The notes below the pieces were generated by a model. The model saw only the letters and a program-made list of their open reading frames with translations. It was not told the origin of the DNA and did no database searches. Shown one piece after another: positions 18,257-26,243 of a stretch of 64,000 bases of DNA. The first letter of the stretch is position 1, and each line of letters begins with the position of its first letter. Made by a program: the position numbers and the translations under genes. The DNA lies in NCBI GenBank assembly GCA_002746535.1, contig NVWA01000012.1, positions 1 to 64,000 on the forward strand, written 5' to 3'. Source of the DNA: Planctomycetota bacterium (lineage in GTDB: Bacteria; Planctomycetota; GCA-2746535).

Positions 18257-20863
18257 ATGACATTTGGTAGAGTAACAAATAACATCATTCAACGGTCCAC
18301 GACCAGAGACATTAATAATAATAATAGTGATTTATTAGCCATTCAAAAGAAGCTCTCATCAGGCAGAGAAATTAATAGTATTTCTGATGACCCTTTAAGC
18401 GTTAATCGTGTTTTAGATTTTGATGTAACCATTTCAGAGAATCAGCAGTTTTTAAAAAATATAGATACGGGTATTTCCCAATTAGGTATCTCTGACAATA
18501 CTCTTGATAATTTACATGCCTTAATTATTCGTTCTAAAGAACTTGTTTTAGGACAATTAAATGGTACCGCAAGTGAAGAGACTCGTAAAGCGAGCTCAAT
18601 AGAAGTAACCCAAATATTAAAACAAATTGTTAATATATCAAACGCACAAATTGGTGATAACTTTTTGTTTGCCGGAAGCAATAATACTGAGAGACCATTT
18701 GAACTCATAGGAAATGAAGTTGTGTATCATGGAGACGAGAAAGATCGCTCCACTTTAGTTTCCAAGAATACAATCGCCGCAACAAATATACCAGGAAGTC
18801 GGGCCTTTGGTGTTTTTCAAAATAAACAAGAATCTAGTTTTGATTTAAATCCATCTTTGCAAGAAGGCTTATCATTTTCGACAACGACTTCTTTGCAAGG
18901 TGTTCCTCAAGGATTTTCTTTTATATTAAATGATGTTCCCCCACAAGATTTAATAGGGAAAGAGTTAATTGTTATTAGTGGTCAAAATCAAGGCGTCTCA
19001 ACAAGAGTTTTAAACTATGATGCGGCAACGAATGCCGTAACGGTAGAATCATCTAGTTTTCCTGCTACATTAACAGAAGGCTCAGAGATATCATTTATTC
19101 AAGCAGCTACAAAACTGGATGATATTAATAATGGTGATGGAATTACAAAGGAAAAGTTTTTAATTAGTGTTGGAAATCAAACAACGACAATTGATTTAGA
19201 AAATGCTCATGATATTTCAGATGTAATTGAACAATTATCTCAAGCTCTAGGCACTAATGCTACTGTCAAATTATCTCAAGATAAACTAGGAATATCAATA
19301 GTTAATTTGAGTAGTGAAACTATAACAATCAAAGAAGATGGGCTAAATACAGTAGGTAGAGAGCTTGGTATTATACGAACAAGCACGATTCAAACTATTG
19401 CAGCAGGTGAAACCTTTAGTGGAAATACAATTTCTCCATCAGTAATTGAGACAACGGCTTTAGCTTCTTTAAACGGAGGAGCAGGTTTTAATAGTCTAGG
19501 TTTTAGAATTAAAAATGGAGATGGTGAGCATATTTTTGACCCAGACGACTTAGAAAGGATTTCAACTGTTGGAGAATTAGTTAACATGATCAACAATACC
19601 AGTTTAAATATTGAAGCTGGAATTAATGATGATGGTACCGGCATTTCAATTCGTAGTCGAACAAGTGGCAAGGGACTCTTTATAGATGATGTTATTGCAT
19701 CGGGGACTATTGACAACATCCTACCTAATAATCAAATAGAAGTTCCTGCTTCACAATTTAAAAGTAATCCAGAGGATTTCATTGGCACACAAATTATTTT
19801 TAAAAATGAAGATGGCTCGAGTGTTACCAAGGAAATTATTGACTTTAATGGCACCACATTAACGTTGAATGACAATAGTAAAATAGATGATGCCGCAACA
19901 TACACAATATATTCAAGTAAAAGATTTTTAGGGCAAGTTGACTCTGCTACCAATACAAGCATTACCGATACTGGCAATTTTGTTAATTCTGAAAAAATTC
20001 TTCCCGGAAGTCTTGTTACTATAACTAACGGAACTGGTTCCGGAAACACATTCAGAGTAACTAGTAGCAATGATGACACTATCTTTTTTCATAATCCAAA
20101 TGGAATTGCTCTAGATAGCACAAGTACTTATGAAATTCTTTCAGGAACAGCGCAGTCATTGGGAATCAACACCTTTAATGAAGGTAGCAAGATAAGCAAT
20201 TTGAATGAATCTTCTAATCCAGATTTTAAAACTTTCGAAATTACTTATGGCGCAGATCAACTTACAAAAGTTGTTGACGTTAGCCAGGCAAAAACAATGT
20301 TAGATGTAATCAACGCTATCGAGTCCGCCACTAATTTTGATGTAAGAGCCTCTTTAGTCAATGGAAATGCAATCAAGCTAGAAGACTCTACTTCGTCAAC
20401 AACTTTATCAAATAAAATTTCAGTAAATGAAATTGATAGTGGGACGACAGCTGGTTCACTGGGTATCGCAGGATTAACTGCTGAAGTTGGAGAAGAATTT
20501 ATTGGTGGAGATTTACAACCTCGCAGTAAAGAGTCAAATATTTTCACAGCTCTATTTGACTTAATAAATGGGTTGCAAACAAACTCCCTTAGTAAGCTCA
20601 ATAATGCAGGTAAAGCACTCGATCAAAGTCTTTCTATAATTCTCGATGCAAGGTCAGAGGTTGGTGCTCGATTAAATAGATTCGACCTGACAAAAAATAG
20701 ACTTGAGGATCAACAATTATTTGTACAAGAACTTCGGTCTCAAAGTATTGATGCCGACTACATTGATCTTGTATTTCAATTTAATAATAAAAGAGATATC
20801 ATTGAAGCTAACCTCAGAGCTATTGGTAATATCTTAAATATCTCTCTACTTGACTTTATTTAA
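18257..20863 (+). CDS. flgL: oversized flagellar hook-associated protein 3 (FlgL)
   Basis: The first about 140 residues (SGREINSISDDPLSVNRVLDF) and the last about 100 (SEVGARLNRFDLTKNRLEDQQ, ending NIRAIGN-like) are the flagellin-fold D0/D1 helices of FlgL. The protein has 868 residues against about 300-400 in common FlgL. The extra roughly 500 residues are Ser/Thr/Asn-rich beta modules. At least three carry flagellin_IN-like features (about residues 295-380, 405-475 and 650-740: NGDGE, ISDVIEQL/VGELVNMIN/MLDVINAIE followed by a beta pair ending in a GI/GL turn). These would project from the hook-filament junction. The start is fixed by two bases of spacing after flgK. Confidence 0.88.
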   Translation: MTFGRVTNNIIQRSTTRDINNNNSDLLAIQKKLSSGREINSISDDPLSVNRVLDFDVTISENQQFLKNIDTGISQLGISDNTLDNLHALIIRSKELVLGQLNGTASEETRKASSIEVTQILKQIVNISNAQIGDNFLFAGSNNTERPFELIGNEVVYHGDEKDRSTLVSKNTIAATNIPGSRAFGVFQNKQESSFDLNPSLQEGLSFSTTTSLQGVPQGFSFILNDVPPQDLIGKELIVISGQNQGVSTRVLNYDAATNAVTVESSSFPATLTEGSEISFIQAATKLDDINNGDGITKEKFLISVGNQTTTIDLENAHDISDVIEQLSQALGTNATVKLSQDKLGISIVNLSSETITIKEDGLNTVGRELGIIRTSTIQTIAAGETFSGNTISPSVIETTALASLNGGAGFNSLGFRIKNGDGEHIFDPDDLERISTVGELVNMINNTSLNIEAGINDDGTGISIRSRTSGKGLFIDDVIASGTIDNILPNNQIEVPASQFKSNPEDFIGTQIIFKNEDGSSVTKEIIDFNGTTLTLNDNSKIDDAATYTIYSSKRFLGQVDSATNTSITDTGNFVNSEKILPGSLVTITNGTGSGNTFRVTSSNDDTIFFHNPNGIALDSTSTYEILSGTAQSLGINTFNEGSKISNLNESSNPDFKTFEITYGADQLTKVVDVSQAKTMLDVINAIESATNFDVRASLVNGNAIKLEDSTSSTTLSNKISVNEIDSGTTAGSLGIAGLTAEVGEEFIGGDLQPRSKESNIFTALFDLINGLQTNSLSKLNNAGKALDQSLSIILDARSEVGARLNRFDLTKNRLEDQQLFVQELRSQSIDADYIDLVFQFNNKRDIIEANLRAIGNILNISLLDFI

Positions 20864-20894
20864 AAAAGTTATTTTAAACCATTATTGATTCTAA

Positions 20895-20986
20895 ATTAAT
20901 ATTCGGTATTAATATAACGCACCTTATCATTGATAAAAGCCCAATTAAAAGATACAATGCTCGGAATCTAACAATAGTTAGTATTC
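20895..20986 (+). other. two small hairpins downstream of flgL
   Basis: ATTAATA (20895-20901) and TATTAAT (20907-20913) form a 7-bp stem with a TTCGG loop. CTAAC/GTTAG (20968-20972 and 20977-20981) form a second, flanked by GAAT/ATTC with one bulge. They may mark the end of the flagellar transcript or protect its 3' end, but neither is followed by a T-tract, so a classical terminator is not supported. Confidence 0.3.
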
Positions 20987-21017
20987 TTATCTATAAAAAT
21001 ACTCAAAAGGTAATCTT

Positions 21018-22433
21018 ATGCTATATGTGGGCTTTGGGAAAAAAAATATTAGTCAGATCTGGGAACATCAATTAAAAGTTGCTGATGAGATATCCTTAAA
21101 AGTCTGTTATATGCGTTACGATAAAACTGATTCATTATTAGTTGTCATGGATTTGCAAGGTTTATGGTCATCTACCTGTAATAATTTAAGAAAAAAAATT
21201 TCTAATAATTTTAATATCCCAATCTCATCTATTGGAATCTTTACAACCCAAAATCATTCTACACCTTACGACAATGGCAAATGCTTTGATTATGACTTCA
21301 TTACAAAATCCTCTTTTGAGGCCGTCAAAGATGCGATAGAAAATGCTGTTGAAGTTGAGATCGCATTTTTAGAAGCACAACCAGAAAAACCACTCGTTTT
21401 TAAAAGAAGAAAATACTTTGAAAACATGGGCGGATTTACTTACTGGTTTGGATATGACCAAACGCCCCGTGGGCCAATTTTAAAATCTTTAATTGAAAAA
21501 TCTTTTGGCAGTCTCTTGGATGGTAATCAAGGGCAAGTTCGCTCACAAGAGCAAGGTTCTGAAATTCAAGACATTATAAATGAAGAGGATTATCGAGTTT
21601 TTGAAGCTGATGATCCGATGATACAAGGTGTTTTCTTTAGAGACATTAATAAAAAACCTGTTGGCAGTTTATTAAGATTTGGGGCACATCCAGCTACTGC
21701 CAATAAAGGTGATAACGATTTTACAACAGCTGACTACCCCTATTATTTTCGAACTGCCATTGAAAAAGAGTTCGGCGGGGAAGCATTGTTTTTTACCGGA
21801 CCGTGTGGAGATCAATGCCCTAATATTCCTGCAAAATCATTGGAACTTTCAAAAGAACTTGGCCATGCAGCCGCAAACGAATTAATCAAAAAATTTGGTC
21901 AATTTGAATGGGAACCATGTAACCACTTTCTCGCCACTAGCCCATCCATCGAACTAAACTTGAAAACAGAATGTTTTATTCCAACAGAAGAATTAGAAGA
22001 AACAATGAACTTAAAAAAAGAACAGTTTCATATGATGGCTAAAGGAAATACACCTAGCGATGAAAAATTAAATACGTTGAAAAACCTTTCCGATGAAATA
22101 GAAATATTTCGAGTGATTCTGGGGAATAGATCTAGCAATGATATTGGAATTCCAAATCAAGCTTCTGAAGATACTGGACATCAATTTGATTTGACAAAAA
22201 TCGAAATTAACAATTTAATTATTTGCGGTATCCCTGGAGAACCCTTTGGGGAATATGCCAATAAAATTAGAGCCAATGTGGGCGATCGAAGAGCCTTTGT
22301 CATTGATGAAGCCAACGGTTATCTAGGTTACTTACCCACAGAAGATGAATTCGGCACCGGTGGATATGAATGCAATGTAGCTCTTTTTGATGAAGACTCA
22401 GAAAGAATCATTACTGATGCTTTTAAAATTTAA
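21018..22433 (+). CDS. neutral/alkaline ceramidase-like N-terminal domain protein
   Basis: The protein keeps the layout of the neutral/alkaline non-lysosomal ceramidase N-terminal family: VDLQG-like core strand (VVMDLQG), TTQNHSTP in place of the usual xxNHTHSGP, GAHPATAN...ADYPYYFRTAIEKEFGGEALFFTGPCGDQCP equivalent to the H-P...SADFPG...LFLNGAAGDxNP block, and IPGEPFGEYA near the C-terminus. 471 aa, with no signal peptide and no C-terminal domain. Members in PVC bacteria are abundant and mostly uncharacterised; several are thought to act on sugars or lipids rather than ceramide. The secreted 313-aa gene follows after 17 bp, so they probably share an operon. Confidence 0.7.
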   Translation: MLYVGFGKKNISQIWEHQLKVADEISLKVCYMRYDKTDSLLVVMDLQGLWSSTCNNLRKKISNNFNIPISSIGIFTTQNHSTPYDNGKCFDYDFITKSSFEAVKDAIENAVEVEIAFLEAQPEKPLVFKRRKYFENMGGFTYWFGYDQTPRGPILKSLIEKSFGSLLDGNQGQVRSQEQGSEIQDIINEEDYRVFEADDPMIQGVFFRDINKKPVGSLLRFGAHPATANKGDNDFTTADYPYYFRTAIEKEFGGEALFFTGPCGDQCPNIPAKSLELSKELGHAAANELIKKFGQFEWEPCNHFLATSPSIELNLKTECFIPTEELEETMNLKKEQFHMMAKGNTPSDEKLNTLKNLSDEIEIFRVILGNRSSNDIGIPNQASEDTGHQFDLTKIEINNLIICGIPGEPFGEYANKIRANVGDRRAFVIDEANGYLGYLPTEDEFGTGGYECNVALFDEDSERIITDAFKI

Positions 22434-22450
22434 AAATAAAGAGGAATTCC

Positions 22451-23392
22451 ATGAAACGTTCACTACTTATACTCTTAATCATATTAATAACGCTTCCCGC
22501 AATTGCAGGATCAAAAAAAAATAAAAAGACTCTCTTAAAAACAAAATATGGCACCGTCCAGATATTACCAAAAAAGAACCCATGGAATACCAATATTAGT
22601 AAATTTAAGGTGCACCCTAATTCTAAAAACTTTATCAAATCCATCGGCGCCAACACTTCAATACATGCTGACTTTGGAACAACTTGGCAAGGTGTGCCCA
22701 ATGGTATACCTTACGTCATTGTTAGTAGTAAGCAAAAAAAGGTTCCTGTAAAATTTCAATACGCTGATGAAAGTGATATAGGACCCTACCCCATACCAAA
22801 GGATGCTCCTATCGAAGGTGGATCAAATGGAAAAGGCGATAGACATATAATTATGATAGATCCAAAAAGAAAACAATTATTTGAGCTTTTCCATGCTTTC
22901 AAAACCGACAAAGGCTGGAAAGCAGGTTCTGGTGCAATCTTTGATTTATCATCAAATGCACTCAGACCAAAAGGCTGGACATCAGCAGATGCTGCTGGCT
23001 TACCCATCTTTCCCGGATTAGTAAGGTACGAAGAAGTTGTCATTCAAAAGGAAATTACACATGCCCTTCGATTTACTGTAAAGAAATCTCAGAGAGGATA
23101 TATTTTACCGGCAACACATTTTGCTAGCAAACATAAAGATAAAAACTTACCACCAATGGGTTTACGACTTCGTTTGAAAAAAGAGTTTGATATTTCAAAA
23201 TTCCCACCTACAGCACAAGTCATTTTAAAAGCATTAAAAAAATATGGTATGTATGTAGCCGACAATGGCTCGGACTGGTTTATTTCTGGTGCGCCGCATC
23301 CAAAATGGAATGATGATCACCTTAATTCTTTAAAAAAAGTTAAAGGCAATGACTTTGAGGTTATTTATACAGGTGAAATAGTGACTAAATAA
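22451..23392 (+). CDS. conserved secreted protein of unknown function
   Basis: A signal peptide is clear (residues 1-20, cleavage after PAIAG). The mature part has highly patterned, probably conserved segments: DRHIIMIDPKRKQLFELFHA, WKAGSGAIFDLSSNALRPKG, WTSADAAGLPIFPGLVRYEE, LPPMGLRLRLKK and YGMYVADNGSDWFISGAP. I recall the same segments from hypothetical proteins of other environmental bacteria, but know of no assigned activity. The many Gly/Asp/Trp loops suggest an enzyme or carbohydrate-binding beta fold. It follows the ceramidase-like gene by 17 bp with a GAGGAA ribosome site. No function is claimed. Confidence 0.7.
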   Translation: MKRSLLILLIILITLPAIAGSKKNKKTLLKTKYGTVQILPKKNPWNTNISKFKVHPNSKNFIKSIGANTSIHADFGTTWQGVPNGIPYVIVSSKQKKVPVKFQYADESDIGPYPIPKDAPIEGGSNGKGDRHIIMIDPKRKQLFELFHAFKTDKGWKAGSGAIFDLSSNALRPKGWTSADAAGLPIFPGLVRYEEVVIQKEITHALRFTVKKSQRGYILPATHFASKHKDKNLPPMGLRLRLKKEFDISKFPPTAQVILKALKKYGMYVADNGSDWFISGAPHPKWNDDHLNSLKKVKGNDFEVIYTGEIVTK

Positions 23393-23409
23393 TTAATTTT
23401 AAAATAAAA

Positions 23410-23438
23410 TTGATTTTTTAATTTATGTAGTTTATAAT
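23410..23438 (+). promoter_or_regulatory. strong sigma-70-type promoter
   Basis: TTGATT at 23410-23415, exactly 17 bp, TATAAT at 23433-23438. This is one of the best promoter matches in the window. Transcription would begin near 23445 and read the short leader ORF and the terminator that follow. Confidence 0.65.
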
Positions 23439-23478
23439 TCCGTTCAAGATAAAAATAATAATTAATAGGAGAACAGCT

Positions 23479-23541
23479 TTGTTGGTATTTAATCATCTTA
23501 GTTATATGTCTCCTCAAGTTCTATTGAATACACCGGCCTAG
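23479..23541 (+). CDS. 20-codon leader ORF
   Basis: TTG start with TAGGAG ending 7 nt upstream, an ideal ribosome site. The reading frame of 20 codons begins LVFNHLSYM and ends NTPA before TAG at 23539-23541. It lies wholly between a strong promoter and an intrinsic terminator, the layout of leader peptides in attenuated operons. The peptide has five Leu/Val-type aliphatic pairs but no run of a single amino acid, so a classic amino-acid-starvation attenuator is not obvious. It may instead be a small toxin-like or merely regulatory peptide. Confidence 0.4.
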   Translation: MLVFNHLSYMSPQVLLNTPA

Positions 23542-23622
23542 TACTGTCATCCGGTTATTCCCGGAGTTGAGTAGTACTTACTAAGAAAACTAATAATTAA
23601 TAACGCCTTAGGCGTTTTGTTT
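23540..23622 (+). terminator. structured leader and intrinsic terminator/attenuator
   Basis: The terminator is AACGCC-TTA-GGCGTT followed by TTGTTTT (23602-23622). Upstream, AGTACT at 23540-23545 can pair with AGTACT at 23573-23578, enclosing an inner TCCGG/CCGGA stem (23550-23554 and 23561-23565). GCCTA at the leader stop codon (23536-23540) is complementary to TAGGC of the terminator's 3' arm (23609-23613), so an alternative antiterminated fold is conceivable. The next gene starts 29 bp downstream, so this could gate its expression, or end a small RNA of about 175 nt. Confidence 0.5.
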
Positions 23623-23650
23623 TAATTTAAAATTTTTCAGGCTGGAAAAA

Positions 23651-24580
23651 ATGCAATTACTAGAAGCAAAAGAAATACAAGACTGTTTACCAAAAGGGCA
23701 AACAGCATTTAGCTATTACAGAGATCAATATGCTGTGTACCTATTGGGACAATTATTACAAAAGGGATTTTCAATAGCGGAATTAAAGAAATCTTCATTT
23801 GCCGGTTTATTACAAAAAAAAGTCGTCAAAGACATCTTAGCTCGGGATTTAAAGATGATACGACTGTTTCCAAAGGCAAATATAGCATGTGCAAAAGAAT
23901 ATCATTTTTCGTTAAACCTGACGATTATGGACAGAGATGATCTTTGTGACCAAACGTCTCGTAACGGAGTCAATTTAATCCTTCAACTCAACTTTAATGC
24001 TGAGCACAGTCGGTTTTTTCGCAAAAAACTAGATTGTAAATTAGATTGGCTAAATGGATCATGTCACCCCGTTAGACGTGATAAAATAACAATGGCCTGG
24101 TGCCGTATGGATATTAATTTTGATACAGATGAAGTTTTGATTGAAGAAATACAATCAGACTGGATGAGATATTCGCTAAATTGGTATAAGTATGTTAAAA
24201 AGGATTTACTGAAATCTGAGAAAAGAAAAATGTGTTTTAAAAAATACGGAATCAAGCCAGAAGCCTATCTAGAATATTATGAACGATTCGTAAAACCTTA
24301 CGGACCTATTTGGGAAGAATCCATGATGTTTGCGACGCTATGTTTTATTAGAGAAGAATTAGGGTTAAAAAATATTTTTTATCACACACAAGATTCAGGA
24401 CGAATATTGAAACAGATGGATGACTGGCTACCACCAGCTTCCATATATAGCACTTTGCCAAAGAAGTTTTATTTTAAGTTAAATTCTGAAGCACCTATTT
24501 TGCTACAAAAAGATAGAAATCGTCGTGTGAAAAAAGTATTGAAGATTCATCAGTTTAAATTTTATAAACTAATGGCGTAA
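23651..24580 (+). CDS. protein of unknown function
   Basis: 309 residues with no signal peptide or membrane segment. Visible blocks are LPKGQTAFSYYRDQYAVYLLGQLL near the N-terminus, SSFAGLLQKKVVKDILA at about 47-64, then a core with EVLIEEIQSDWMRYS (about 160-174), a motif I associate with proteins related to phage and polyvalent-protein domains, and a basic C-terminus. The charged and aromatic-rich composition suggests a cytoplasmic enzyme. It sits alone behind the leader/terminator unit and ends before a good terminator, so it is a single-gene unit. I do not assign a function. Confidence 0.6.
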   Translation: MQLLEAKEIQDCLPKGQTAFSYYRDQYAVYLLGQLLQKGFSIAELKKSSFAGLLQKKVVKDILARDLKMIRLFPKANIACAKEYHFSLNLTIMDRDDLCDQTSRNGVNLILQLNFNAEHSRFFRKKLDCKLDWLNGSCHPVRRDKITMAWCRMDINFDTDEVLIEEIQSDWMRYSLNWYKYVKKDLLKSEKRKMCFKKYGIKPEAYLEYYERFVKPYGPIWEESMMFATLCFIREELGLKNIFYHTQDSGRILKQMDDWLPPASIYSTLPKKFYFKLNSEAPILLQKDRNRRVKKVLKIHQFKFYKLMA

Positions 24581-24594
24581 ATGAATATTTTGTT

Positions 24595-24618
24595 AGGATG
24601 CCCTGGTGGGGCATCCTT
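24595..24618 (+). terminator. intrinsic terminator after the unknown gene
   Basis: AGGATGCCC (24595-24603) pairs with GGGCATCCT (24609-24617) around a 5-nt loop. The following tail TTCTCATC is only moderately T-rich. It closes the single-gene unit ending at 24580. Confidence 0.6.
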
Positions 24619-24719
24619 CTCATCAACTATTAAATTCACAAATAATAATATAATTTATTGACAGAAAATAATAATCAACTAACGTATTGTGACAAATCAA
24701 CATAAGAGAAGACACCTAA

Positions 24720-25169
24720 ATGACTGAGAAAATTAAAATACTCTTTTTATGTACCGGCAATTCTTGTCGCAGTCAAATGGCTGAAGGGTGGGCAAAACAA
24801 TTAAAGGGAGATCAATGCGAGTTTTTTTCAGCAGGAATAGAAACCCACGGTCTTAACCCAAATGCTGTTAAAGTTATGTCTGAAGCTGGAGTAGATATTT
24901 CTCATCATCAATCTCAAAACATAAATGAATTTAAAGAGATCAAGCTAAATTTTGTTATCACTGTTTGCGGCAACGCCCATGAGACTTGCCCTGTTTTCGC
25001 AAATGATTGCAACGTAATACATGTTGGATTTGATGATCCACCAAAATTGGCAAATGAAATAGAAAAGAGAGGTGGCACGGCAGAAGAGCAAATCGAATGC
25101 TATCGCCTAGTTCGTGATAAGATTAAAAACTATATCGAAACACTTCCTAGTTCGTTGAGCCAAAGCTAA
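24720..25169 (+). CDS. arsC: thioredoxin-type arsenate reductase
   Basis: Reduces arsenate to arsenite in the cytoplasm. The low-molecular-weight phosphatase loop C-T-G-N-S-C-R spans residues 11-17. Cys83 (VCGNAHETC) and Cys90 provide the redox shuttle, matching the Cys10/Cys82/Cys89 triad known from Staphylococcus aureus ArsC. 149 aa. TTGACA at 24658-24663 could be a -35, but its -10 is poor. No arsB, acr3 or arsR is adjacent, so either the efflux partner lies elsewhere or the enzyme works as a stand-alone phosphatase. The 3' end overlaps the convergent AraC gene by 4 bp. Confidence 0.88.
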   Translation: MTEKIKILFLCTGNSCRSQMAEGWAKQLKGDQCEFFSAGIETHGLNPNAVKVMSEAGVDISHHQSQNINEFKEIKLNFVITVCGNAHETCPVFANDCNVIHVGFDDPPKLANEIEKRGGTAEEQIECYRLVRDKIKNYIETLPSSLSQS

Positions 25170-26035
25170 TAAGAATAAATACCACCCTTTCGAAATTCGT
25201 TTGGAGAGACTCCTAGAGACTTTTTGAAAATTTTCGAAAAATAATTAGCATCATTAAATCCAGATTCAAATGCGATTTCCTTAACACTTTTTTCGGTTTC
25301 TCTTAATAAACCTATGGCGATTTTTAAACGAAATTGAGATAAGTAATGTGCAGGAGAAACACCTCTCTGTAGTTTAAATATTCGTGAGAAATGATATTTG
25401 CTAAGATTGGCTGAAAGCGCCATTTCTTCAACACCAATATTATCCATATAGTTTTTTTCACAAAACTCAATCGATTGAAGCACAGGGGAATGAGAACTGA
25501 CCTTTTGATTATTATCGCAATATACTTCTTCAAGCATTACCATAACTAATTGAAAAGCATAAGATGATGATTTATAAGGATTATCAATTTCGCCCTCTTT
25601 CGCTTTAAAAAATATTTCTTTACATAATTTTATCACTGCCCCTTCAGGGTTCAGCTCAATGACGGGTCCGACGGTATCAAGAATATAATTCCATATTCTT
25701 AAAATTTCCCGGCCATTCATTACAATATAATGGAATTCCCATTGCTGCCTTTCTTCTAAATAATAAATATGATCGTGGGGCACTTTTACTAACATGGCCT
25801 GCCCTGGTGTTAAATTATATTTTTTTCCTTCATATTCTAGCTTGCCTTGCCCTGAGAATGTATACTGAAAGATTACAACATCAGACTTACCTCTTTTCTG
25901 ACCATCCCACAGGTAATTTGAGCTCGTTTCGAGCATATACCCTGTCGCTGTTATCAATCCATATAAAGGAATTGCCTTCTCAGAAAAAGGAAAACCAAAC
26001 TGTTGATGCGCTAATCCTTGAAGATAATTTTTCAT
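25166..26035 (-). CDS. AraC-family regulator, cupin N-terminal domain
   Basis: An AraC arabinose-binding-like cupin (residues about 40-140: FSGQGKLEYEGKKYNLTPGQAMLVKVPHDHIYYLEE) is followed by the two-HTH DNA-binding domain (VEEMALSANLSKYHFSRIFKLQRG; VKEIAFESGFNDANYFSKIFKKSLG). It is divergent from the GH4 galactosidase-like gene across 208 bp that contain direct repeats, so it most likely activates that gene in response to a sugar. Confidence 0.88.
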   Translation of the reverse strand: MKNYLQGLAHQQFGFPFSEKAIPLYGLITATGYMLETSSNYLWDGQKRGKSDVVIFQYTFSGQGKLEYEGKKYNLTPGQAMLVKVPHDHIYYLEERQQWEFHYIVMNGREILRIWNYILDTVGPVIELNPEGAVIKLCKEIFFKAKEGEIDNPYKSSSYAFQLVMVMLEEVYCDNNQKVSSHSPVLQSIEFCEKNYMDNIGVEEMALSANLSKYHFSRIFKLQRGVSPAHYLSQFRLKIAIGLLRETEKSVKEIAFESGFNDANYFSKIFKKSLGVSPNEFRKGGIYSY

Positions 26036-26136
26036 AATACCTTACAGAGCATATATTTACTTAATTCATCATATTGATCAACTATTATCAATATAATCCT
26101 TTAAATGCTCATTTAAAAGCATTATTTCAATTAATC

Positions 26137-26167
26137 ATAATAGCATAATTTTACCTATAATAGCATA
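26137..26167. promoter_or_regulatory. candidate AraC-type operator, direct repeats spaced 20 bp
   Basis: ATAATAGCATA occurs at 26137-26147 and again at 26157-26167, a 20-bp period (two helical turns). A TATAAT hexamer lies at 26212-26217 with a poor -35 (AATTCA at 26189-26194, 17-bp spacing), which suits an activator-dependent promoter for the GH4 gene. The repeats end 21 bp upstream of that -35. The role is inferred from position and spacing. Confidence 0.5.
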
Positions 26168-26243
26168 TATGTCATATTTACCGACAAGAATTCAAACTTA
26201 AACTTGTAAACTATAATTAATTATTTCACTAAAAGGAAAATTT

